Shown in pieces: positions 1 to 9,983 of a DNA stretch of 64,000 nucleotides (the stretch's first letter is position 1; every line of letters begins with the position of its first letter). The notes beneath the pieces are model-generated. The model saw only the letters and a program-made list of their open reading frames with translations, was not told the DNA's origin and searched no databases. The stretch is taken from the NCBI GenBank assembly GCA_023213395.1, contig CM041465.1:13516001-13580000 (forward strand), given 5' to 3'. The DNA is from Cycas panzhihuaensis. Its lineage: Eukaryota; Cycadophyta. The position numbers were made by a program, and so were the translations under genes.

Positions 1-3000
1 CCAACATAAATGGTGTCAAATGCAATAATAATCTCATGTATATGGAATAAGGGATTGGGTCTACCATATTTTTACTTTATTAGTAGATGGTTGGAGGGTG
101 TTGCTCTCAGTTTAACCTTATTAGGGAACTATGTTAGATATGTACTATTCAAGGAGAGGTGATGGGTTAACAATTAGATCAATCTCAGTAGGCTAATGGC
201 CACCATAGTTTATCCTCATTATTGGCTATCTTTTAAAGTGAGGTGTCATATGGTTAGGGGATTACCCTGACAATAAGAGAAGATGGGCAACGTGGCCCAA
301 AGCTAGGCCCAAAAGCCCTAGGCCCTTAGATATACAAAGTAATACCTTAAATATCCAAAGGGAAAACTTGATGATCAAGGTGATTCAGTATAGTTTAACC
401 TCATTAGTGGCTACCTTTAGAGGAGGAGTTGTTTGGTCTCATCTCATAGCTATATTTTTTACTTTTTTATGTTTTATATTTTTTTTAATATTTTGGTTAA
501 TTTATATTATTTTTAAGTTCTAGGTATGTGTGTGTATGTGTGTATTGGTATTTTATTAGTTTTATGATTATTTTTTAGAATTTTATGGTTTTATATTATT
601 TTTATAGTTTTATAAGTAGATTTTTTATGAAAAGGAAATAAGCAAATAAGAAAATGACAATGAAATAATAAGAAGGATGAGGTCATGGGCATCAAGAAGA
701 ATTACACCTTAGGAAGGCCATAATCTAGTTAAGTATGTATAAATATACAAAGTCATTTACCCTCATTTCAAAGCATGGGAAACCGTTTAGGCTCTCGATA
801 GAGTCTGTCAGAAGTTGGTAGCTTGTCTAAGCTTCCCAAGTAGGCTAAGATTTTATGGGGTTGTCACCATAGTTTATCCTTTTTAGTGAGTTCCCCTCAA
901 AGGTGATTCTAAGAAAGATTTCCTCCTAGGCATGAGTTTTAATTATGGGATAATTTAGTAAGAGTTATCAACCTATAGCAAACAATACTTAAGGATAAAT
1001 GACACTAATCTATCAATCTCCACATTTAGTCATCATGGGATGTGATGAATGGAAATAGAAAAGAATTGGGCTAGAAGGGACCTAGCATAATTGACAAGGG
1101 ATCTCAATTATAGCTAACGAACATGGTAGACCTAGATGAGCTAGGAGACAATGAGTAATGGTCTGAATACAATATATTAGGGCCCTAGTAGACATGCAAA
1201 GCATTGATTAATGACTCTATGATGGTGGTCTACTTAGCTATGTTGTTGGTAACTATGTCTAAGTAAACTCCATAGTATATGAGAGTGTATCTTAGGTGAT
1301 CTTGAATGGTCCAAGTTATAGTAGTAGGGCTAAGATTCCCATGGCTACCCCCATTAGTGTGGATGATCAATGTTATAGGGATATGCAAAGGCAACTCAAG
1401 GTAAACTTGCTAAATAAGAGGAGAAGGTAGGAATTAATTAACATCACTAGGACCTAAGTAGGTATGTAAACTCTGACTAAGATGATGAGTAATACTTGGT
1501 CCTTAGGAATGATTATATATAAGTGTCACAACCTCTTCTATAATCCACAATGGTTTGTAACCATATCAAATAGGTCTCGATCATGCTTATGACCATAGTG
1601 GGTCCATACAACTAAATCTAAAGATCCTAGTATGGCCTTCTAACTGAACCTAACCTATAAATTATAGGTAGGGATGAGATCCTAGATGCTGAGTAGGTGG
1701 TGGAAAATATGCCCCTCTAATAAACTAGACATATAAACACACACATATATATACACATATATACATACTTTTTTTTCTCTCTCTTCTTTTCTCTTTTTCT
1801 TTCTTTTATTTCTTACCTTTAAGGGAGAATATATATAGATAACCTAGATGGTTTCAAATAGGTGTGGAGATGGGTCAATCCATAGGGAAGTTAGGAAAAC
1901 CCATCATGTAAACTATGATTTAATAGATAGAACAACCAAACCATGGGAGATTAGTGAAGGAGGTAAAGCCACAAAATATCAAGAGCAAGTCATGTAAGTA
2001 CCCTGAGTGCCTATCATGGGACATTCATGGAATAGAGTTCTCATGTCAATGACAATAAGGAACCAATGCTCCTTACTATAATGAGGGCCAAATAAGAGAC
2101 AAAATAAGCTCACTTCCAAGTAATGAGTCTATTAGGATGATAGGTATAGAAGACTAGGGTCACAAGACAAAACCATAAGCTAAGGAGGTAAGTAATTTGT
2201 AGGTGGATAGTCATGTAGATGATGTTAATATAGGATGGCTATGTATACCTAAAGATTAATTAAAGGGCATGCTAAAGGCAAAAGAGAACCCACGGGATGA
2301 CAACATGGCTAGAAAAAGGTCATACTAATAAGGGACTAAGCTATGGAAACTACCATGCAAGTGTAGTAGCAATTTCAAAGAATAAAGAGATATAGGATGT
2401 GAGAAGAAAATAGGGGTCAAGCAATGTTAGATATAAAATAAGCTAATATAAGCATGTCACGGTGGGTCAATATTACAAAATGGTCCTATGGACTATAAAC
2501 GCTAATATGTAAAGAGACAATTAGATTGGGATAAAAAGGGTCACTCTTGAGGTAAAAGGGATTATTAATGTCATGCATTAATGGAAAAATAGATCAGATA
2601 TTCAGCTTGAAGCAAGTATATCTAGGAGGTAGTGATGACCATGTCAAAGAAAATGAAATATAGTCCATATTGTAATAGCTATAATGAATTAATCTGGGAG
2701 GAAAATATGTATCATAAGGTTAAGTTATAGCTATCTATAAATTAAGTTTCTTTAATTCATTTTTCAATTTACTTTCACATTTTATTATTAAGAAATTATT
2801 AATGAAACCTCTCCATTTTATAACCCTAAATCTTATTACAATCACTGAGGATAAATGGACTGTGGATTTGTAAATGGGTGTAGTCATTAGATCTAAAATT
2901 TAATAAAGGACATTGCATGATCTAACCCAGTGAGTAAATTATGTAAATTTATTTTAATTTTTAACTTTTTTATATTTTATATTTTATTAGTATTGTGCCA

Positions 3001-3329
3001 TAGGTTGCTTGAATCTGCCCAAATAGAGGCAAAATTATGCTCTGTTTGCAACTAGACTAGGGCAATTTGATGCCATAGTATTTTTGGATGGATTATTTTT
3101 TATTCAAATTTGTTTATCCTTTTACTTTATTTTATATTTTTATTTTTAGATTTTGTGTCCTATAAGATTTCATGGTACTCCAAAATAATCTAGGAAAACC
3201 TAGCGATATAACAAAAATATTTGTAGTACAAGATAGAAAAAATAAAATTGATAAACCCATGCATAATCACCCCCTAAATCAACTTATGTAGATAATTTTG
3301 TAGATGTGATTGGCTTAAATCTATTGCAG
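1..3329 (-). repeat. E1: 3.3-kb 3' internal block of a Tat-like element (copy A)
   Basis: Non-coding, AT-rich DNA that matches 48734-52045 in direct orientation almost base for base; I estimate about 98% identity, with about ten differences in the first 700 bases and one gap in a CT-rich tract near 1770. At the other copy, the DNA just to the left is the end of a minus-strand Tat-like LTR, and the first few dozen bases of the block align without gaps to the internal side of the E5 LTR (25889 onward). I infer that this block lies about 57 bases inside a minus-strand element whose LTR is outside the window. The match stops abruptly after TTGCAG at 3329. Only short ORFs without recognisable domains are present. 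Confidence 0.7.
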
Positions 3330-3334
3330 CACCT

Positions 3335-4640
3335 TATATCTCGCCTTCGCAAGGAGGCCCAACTCCTTTTCAAGGCGCCTTCCCTTAGGCCCCTTTCCAA
3401 CAAGTGGCATTTTCTCAAGGAGGGATGGGCCCTCCAGCCCCATCCGCTCCTTGCTCATTACCTTCCTTATCTCTTGCCGATCCTATGATCCAGATAAGGG
3501 CACGTCCCTTTATGGATTATAGATCAACACCCTTGTCCATTGAGGTGCTAAGGACCAACTTACCACCTCATCCCCCTGAAGTTCCTAAATTTGATGGGAC
3601 TTCATCGTAGGATCCATCAGAGCATGTTCGTAGTTTCTCTATGGCATGCATCGACTACTAGGCCTACAATCACATCCTTATGAAATTATTTCCACGATCC
3701 CTTCAGGGCAATGTCCTCAAGTGGTTTTATTGCTTATCTGCATATTCTATTCATTCATTCCAGTAGCTTATGGATGAGTTCGTCAACTATTTTGACGTGG
3801 CTCACCCATTCGAGAGTGGAATGAAATCCCTCTTATCGCTTAAACAAGGCCACAATGACATGAATCATGACCTTGTGAGGCATTTCCATGACCTTCTTCA
3901 CTCCACTAAGGCTACTTTGCCCAAGGAGTTGAAGAGGGATCTTTTTGTCAATGCCCTTCGTCTAGAAGTTTACGTAGAAGTCCTTAAGATTGGGGCGACT
4001 AGGCTGGACTCAAGAAGCCTCTTAAGTCCTCACAGTGACATGAGGTACCACCACCATCCAAGGAAACTAAATCTCAACAACCCACTCCCATTCCACCGAG
4101 AAGACTCTAGAGCCCCTTACTTCAGCCATACGTTCATTTGAACGTATGATGAAGGAACTCAAACTTTAAGCTCCTTTGTCACCTACATCTAACAAACCTG
4201 TTCACCAAGCTTTACAAGCTACTCCTTCTAGGGGTGGTAACACCCAGTCCTCTCAAGAGAGGAAATATAATTCTTCCCTTGAGAAGAAGTGGTACTCCAT
4301 CCATGGAGAATGCTTCCATGATGATTCGTATTACTGGGTTCAACATCCTAGGGATGCCTTGCAACGTGACTCCTCTCCCAAATGAGCCTCAAGGCCTAAT
4401 CTAGACCAACTGGTCCATAGAGATCCCTTCCCCAAACATGGGGAGTGTGATTGTAACCCCCAACAAAAGAATAATCAGAACCAAGGAAGGTCTCATAACC
4501 CTCACTCTTCTCAAGCCAAAGGGAAGGGTGCCAGGAATTCATCCTCTTCCTCAGGTTCTCCTAGTCGACACACCCCTTCACCTTTGTGATCCCAGAATAA
4601 GGGAAAGAAGGTTATTCAATTGCTTGAGACCACCTCATTG
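3335..4640 (+). pseudogene. E2 gag remnant
   Basis: Encodes the capsid/nucleocapsid precursor of a Tat-like element. The longest clear stretch, about 3770-4060, carries MKSLLSLKQGHNDMNHDLVRHFH, a retrotransposon gag signature that recurs in E5 as LLSLKQGHDEMNRDFVRRFH. Upstream, 3404-3610 holds a proline-rich N-terminal part ending in KFDGTSS. Near 4290-4350 there is a degraded zinc-knuckle text, WYSIHGECFHDD, which in E5 reads as a C-x2-H-x4-H-x4-C motif; the first cysteine is tyrosine here. Several stops and at least one frameshift interrupt it. The natural N-terminus is missing because the junction with block A cuts into gag. Confidence 0.75.
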
Positions 4641-4829
4641 TATGCCTTAACTTGGTCTCAAGCTGCTAAAGAGGTAACTAGTGCTTCTTTGTCCACATCT
4701 CATCCTAACCCTCTTCTAGAAACTTCTCTTCTAGAAGCCCCTGCACTCCCTAAGACCATTCTTTTGTGCCCCGGTCACTACAACTTCCGAAGATCCCTTC
4801 CCCAACCCACTGTGAAGGGGAAGCCTTTT

Positions 4830-5345
4830 TTGGTCGTTGATGAGCTCCATACCATGGATGCCAGAATGTTCATAATGGATGTCTTGAGGAGCTACCCTAA
4901 ACAACGCATATTGCTCTTAGAGGCCTTAGGATTAGGTGACATGCTCGTTCACACCTTGGGAGTTACCTCAAGTTGTGAACCTGTCATTTCCTTTGATACT
5001 AAGGATCTTCCCCCTACTAGTGAAAGGGAGTACCAATGGCACTTCCCTCTCATTATTACCATCAATACTCTAGATTGCACTTTATGAAGAACCGTTGTCG
5101 ACAATGGTTCTTCTGTTAATGCCATGCCCTTGCATGTTATGCAAGAGCTTAGTATTTCTTCTTTAGAACCGGTTCCATGGCAATGCCAAGGCTACGATGG
5201 TAGTGAAAAGACACCCTTGGGATCGATGTCTATCCCACTTACTCTTGAAAACAAGACTGTCATCACTAATATTATAGTCCTTAACATTGATGTCAACTAC
5301 AATCTCTTGTTGGGATGACCATGGCTCGATTAGATGGGAGCTGTG
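4830..5345 (+). pseudogene. E2 retroviral-type aspartic protease remnant
   Basis: Pepsin-like retrotransposon protease that would cleave the polyprotein. The active-site region reads VVDNGSSVNAMP at about 5093-5130, where E5 has VVDSGSYIDAMP; the canonical D-S/T-G triad is therefore altered to D-N-G here. The rest of the fold follows with ISSLEPVPWQCQGYDGSEKTPLG and ends in the typical VNYNLLLG at about 5318, then a stop where E5 continues with RPWLDQMG. A TGA separates the piece from the upstream frame. The region between the protease and RT (about 5350-6400) is a proline- and serine-rich linker with readable homology to E5 but no catalytic domain. Confidence 0.75.
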
Positions 5346-6399
5346 TGCTCATCTCGCTGGGGGTAACTCAAATTCATCTATGAAGGGCAAATGGGAGTCA
5401 TCTCTCGAGAGCTTCCTCCTATCAAATAACCACATCAATCCTATTAAGAGTCTCATGGGTAAACAAAAGGCAACAAAGGCCTTTCTACCCATGCCTCATC
5501 TTGTTCTATTGACATCCCTAACTCATCCTGTTTGGAAGAAGACCCCTCATCCTCTTCTTCCAACCTCACAAGGTTTTCTCCTATTGGTGTTAGAAGTTAC
5601 AGGTACCTTGCTATCCTTAGTGATGATGAGTTTGATCATAAGGTTGAGGATCTCCCTCATCCTGTTTCCCTTATGGGCATAAGTAGGGGGCACCTCCTTC
5701 ATTCTATATACTGCTTTAAAACCCCTATAGTAGGAGAAACTAGTTCTCCTCTTGTATCTCATGTTATTGCACTTGTCAATCAGGAGCTCCTTGAGTCTTC
5801 CCCTTCATTGATGTACATAGGTAATGACATTAGGGAGCCTCCTCTTGTCCCTTATGAGGGACCTCTTTTTGGCTCTTCCAATGAGTCTGTCAGGAATGTC
5901 GAGCGGCGTGATGACCACCATGGTCCCACTGTCTCTACTTCCCCTCACCCTTCATCTTCTTGAAGTATGACCATCCATGGGGTGGACTACTTTGAGAATG
6001 ACGAAATCCTGCTTGAACACTTAACGGGCTCCATGCCTAACCTTCCTTCTGGTCACCATAGGCTTAGTTATCAGAAGATCTTGGCTATTGGGTCTTCTCT
6101 CACTAACCCAACTCCATCCCCTATTCCATCTCTTCCTATTGACTGAGCCCCCCTCCACTTTGAGGAGGAGAATGCCATGTCCATGGGGGCAACCTAGGAC
6201 ATAGTCCTTTCCCCCGATAAATTCATTAAGGTAGGGGTAGAATGATCTCCTAATGAGGTGAAGGAGTATACCCTTATGTTCCAAAAGTTTCACGATGTTT
6301 TTAAGTGGGACTATTCTAAAATGAAGGGAATTAATCCTATAATCCTAACCCACAACCTTACTACCATTCTCAGTGCTCACCTCGTGTGTTAGAAGTAGC

Positions 6400-7030
6400 A
6401 TCCTCTTCATCCTAAGCTCTCAGCTATTGTCAAAATAGAAGTTGAGAAACTCCTAAATGTAGGATTGATCACTTCTATTGACTACCCTAAATAGGTATCT
6501 AACATTGTCCCCATTGCTAAAAAGAATGGGACAATTCAGATATGTGTTGACTTCTGTGATATCAACAATGCATGTCCTAAGGACAATTTCCCACTTCCTT
6601 TTATCGATTAGATCATCGATTAAACTGCCAATTTTGAAGTTAAATCTCTCTTGAAGACCGTCACAAGATGACCTTCACCACTTTGTGGGGTACTTTCGCC
6701 TATAAGGTGATGCCTTTTGGACTTAAGAATATAGGTACCACTTATCAAAGGGTAATGCAATTCATTTTCCACGATCTCATCAACAAATCCTTGGAAGTCT
6801 TCATGGATGACATGATGGGTCTCTCATGCATTAGAGCCCATCACCCTGTTGATTTGCCGACCATCTTTGCACGATGCCACAAATACCATGTAAGCCTTAA
6901 TCCACTTAAATGTGTGTTTGCTATGACCACTGATAAACTCCTTAGTTTCCTTGTGTCTAAAGAAGGAATCCAAATTGACCATGATAAAGTCAAGGCCATC
7001 CTTGACATGCCACCTCCTAGAATGTAATGA
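6400..7030 (+). pseudogene. E2 reverse transcriptase remnant, palm partly deleted
   Basis: RNA-directed DNA polymerase domain. The fingers read VDFCDINNACPKDNFPLPF near 6548-6605, then a frameshift and an apparent deletion remove the segment that usually carries the first catalytic aspartate. The domain resumes as MTFTTLWGTFAYKVMPFGLK (6668-6727) and contains the catalytic box as VFMDDMMGL at about 6799-6825, with F in place of the usual Y. Downstream, NPLKCVFAMTTDKLLSFLVSKEGI and ILDMPPPRM match the RT connection region of E5. With stops and part of the palm missing, it cannot be active. Confidence 0.8.
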
Positions 7031-7445
7031 TAAATTAAGTCATTTTTAGGTAGTCTTGGCTTCCTCAGGTGTTTTTTGGTGAACTTTGCTATAAATTCCA
7101 AACTACTTACTAACTTATTAAAGAAGGGGGCACCATTTGTTTGGTCTTCTAAGGCCCAACAAGCTTTTAAAGAACTTAAGGAAGTTCTCACTTCCGCCCT
7201 AACATTGGCTCTACCCCTCTTTGATAGGCCTTTCATCTTGTATACCTCGGCGACTAATGAATCTTTGGGTGCCATGTTGGCCCAAGAGGATGATTCGGGA
7301 GCCAAGAGGGTTATTTTCTTCATCAATCGCACCCTCGTGGCTGCCAAACTGAACTACTTTCTTGCAGAGAAAGAATTCCTCTCCTTGGTACATAAAACCA
7401 AGAAGTTTAAGCATTATTTCTCCTGCAGAGCCTTTTCCTTACTTC
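7031..7445 (+). pseudogene. E2 RNase H remnant (RT-linked)
   Basis: RT-associated RNase H, which removes the RNA strand during reverse transcription. Readable text includes FVWSSKAQQAFKELKEVL, then LPLFDRPFILYTSATNESLG, where the first catalytic Asp (usually VDAS) is serine, and NYFLAEKEFLSLVHKTKKFKHYF with the YxxxEKE-like helix. Coding similarity stops near 7445. The C-terminal half of RNase H and all of the integrase are absent, so a deletion joins this domain to the non-coding DNA that follows. Confidence 0.75.
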
Positions 7446-8690
7446 CTCTCCTATGGAGGAACTATCCTCCTAATTAGGCATGTTGTCCTCATCGCCCCAG
7501 GCCTGGAAACATCCTCTAATTAGGAGGGCATGCCAGAGTATCATTACTCCCTCATCATTGGCACTTCCTTTGCATATTCTACTATGCTCCCATATGGACA
7601 TGTATGCTGCCCTATCTCCTAGCCTCACATATGTCTATCACCACTGCTCGTGGTGATTGTGTGTGCCTCTACTAGGAATATGGCCCTATACGAAGGGAAG
7701 TGTGTGTAACTCAAACAAATATCATAGCATAAATCATACAATAATTAATCAAAAACATCATAACATATCCCTCTTTGTGCATCTGTGTACACCCATACAC
7801 ATGCATATATAAACATAAAAATATATATATACATCATCCATTGGATATCATTATACATATCATCATATATCAAATGGGGTATCAATGGCCCTATCTATAT
7901 ACATAAAAAACATCATGTGTCATATCGTACAAATGGTATGGTACATCATCCGTGGGAAGCCAGAATCCTTGCAAGGAGGATTACAATCATGTGACATCAT
8001 ATGGTAACTCCTTGGACATCCACTGCTTTTCCCTACTAAATCAAAACTACCCTACTCTACTCTACTACTATCCCGCCCCTGGGGTATCATCTCCAAGTCA
8101 GTGTGATCCCTCTCCTAGGGACCAGATACCTCCCAGACTCCATCTGTGTCACTAGGAGCTCCCCACCTCACTCCCCTCATCTTGAGGCCTCCTTGGGGTC
8201 GCCACTACTGTGTGAGTATATGTCTGGCTCCGTGACAGTCTCGAGGCTACCTAATCTACTAGTTGGTCATATCTCGCCTAGATGCGATCCCTCTCACTCT
8301 CCATACACTGGAGTTCTCTTCCATACTCCAAAATCTCTCCTCCATCCCTCATAGATGCTCCTCTAGTACCACCATCCTGATGAAGCTCTCAGCATCTCTA
8401 CCTACTCCTCCCTATGCCTCCAACACCTACACCCAACCTCGCAGAGTATCCCTCTCGACTTGAGTCCCATCCAACTTACCCTAGAGTTGTCCCACACATG
8501 CCTCATGCTTCTGGGACTTCGCGATCTATATGTCCCTCACCCTAACTAATGGGATGAACACTGTTGTGTGGGCTCCTGCCGATCTAGGCTCCTCTCCTGC
8601 CTGGATAGGAGGCTTCCCCTCCACATAAGCCTAGGGGAATATCTCCTAGACTACAGCCTCCACCAACCTCTAGATCTCTTCCACTCTTGC
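7446..8690. other. Non-coding 3' internal DNA of E2
   Basis: No protein domain is recognised. At 7455-7530 there are two related, partly inverted copies of a CCTCCTAATTAGG-type motif, close to the point where pol is truncated. At 7770-7870 there is an (AT)-rich patch, and from 8000 the plus strand becomes CT-rich. That CT-rich part probably belongs to the degraded end of the antisense ORF. Confidence 0.4.
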
Positions 8691-9800
8691 GAAGTCACCA
8701 TGCCATGTGTTAGTATATGGAGCTATATATTAAACCAAAATAAGCAACTAAGCATTTGGCAATCAAAAGATGATAGGAAAAGGTAGTGTCTCACCTACTA
8801 GGGCCCCCAGCTTCTTGACTCTGATGATGGTCTCCTCCTCATGTGCTCCACCAGCTCTTGGTATCTCCTCCTCTTTTAGTACTACCTCAGCGATCCCCTT
8901 GGCCACTGGGGCATCTCCACCCCCCTCTATGGGTGCTAATGCTGCCTTGGACCTCCCTACTATCCTCAGTCTATGGGCTCGTGTCTATGAGCGCCTAACT
9001 CCCTCTGTAGCTCCAGATGGATATGCCTCTCCCTTTGTAACTCCCAATGGACTCACCTCTTCTCCTACAACTCCTGAAGGTCATGCCTCTCCACCTGCTA
9101 CTCCAGATGGGCCTATCCCATCACCTCTGTCATCTCCATTTCCATCATTATCATCATCACTAGGGGTGACTCTCACTTCGTCTGCCTCATCATCACTGCT
9201 CTACGTCACCCCTCGATATGGATCAAATATATAGTCTTCCATAGTGAGGAGGTCCAATGTAGCCTCCACTGATCGATGAACATGCGCATGATCCTTGGTC
9301 CCTCTAAACTGAGTCTAACACCTATGGACCATAGGAGCCCACTCTGAAATGGGGTGTGGTCCTCTTGTAGGTGCCACCACTCTGAAGTGGTCAAAGAACT
9401 AGTAGTGTGTTGTAGGATAAGCCTCCTCACCCTGCCACCCTAATAACACCTAACTATGCGACTAAGTTCACCACTATTAAAGTGGCCCAATCCAGCCTCT
9501 GCTCGGCCTCACATCTCCACACTACATACATCCCTCCACCAAGTATATCTCTATAATTCTATTTCTGGGATATCCAAAATAGAATGCACAAAGTGATCAA
9601 CTTCCTCACATAAGGAACTCTATACATGACCATAGTCTGTAGGGGTATTTCTTGTCTCTCCCATCTATCCTGTCCAGTAAAAAATGTAGTTGCCTCCATA
9701 TGCGTTGCCTCATTACTAGATAGCGCCCTAATGATGCTAGTCATCCTATCATTAGTACTCCCAAGATCCTTCATATATCCCTGTGTGGATCACATGTCCC
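8690..9800 (-). pseudogene. E2 antisense ORF remnant (Tat-like accessory ORF)
   Basis: Runs opposite to gag-pol, between pol and the 3' LTR. One minus frame at about 9440-9210 reads FFDHFRVVAPTR, then SEWAPMVHRC, and LLTMEDYIFDPYRGV followed by an acidic tail, SSDDEADE. The same arrangement is seen on the plus strand of E6 at 52.68-52.93 kb, where the texts are LVHR, LTLNDYVRHPY and DSDEEGDED. Further downstream the sequence turns glutamate- and arginine-rich. Extra antisense ORFs between pol and the 3' LTR are known in some Tat elements, for example maize Grande. Its function is not known to me. Several stops break it. The proline/serine-rich plus-strand ORF at 8770-9234 is the mirror of this acidic region. 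Confidence 0.6.
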
Positions 9801-9983
9801 CACAGGGAGACTAATACATACCTCCTCATGTCCTAGTGTGAAACTATGTCTACCAGGAGGTGCTGGTCTGACATGAACTACAGTGTCTACATGACCTTTA
9901 GTAGGCTACATCGTGCTAGAACTTATTTATCTGCATAGGACATCATCTCCACGAAACTCAACATAGGCATGTTTTCCGGGCAG

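Noticed and set aside
1-3329. Blocks A and A' as a pair of long LTRs bounding a 45-kb element
   Set aside because: At 48677 a Tat-like LTR end and a polypurine-tract-like sequence lie directly left of A', and the start of A' aligns with internal E5 DNA, so the block is internal and not an LTR.
8770-9234. Plus-strand ORF rich in proline, serine and threonine
   Set aside because: It mirrors the acidic, glutamate-rich part of the minus-strand antisense ORF that has homology to E6; composition alone makes it open.
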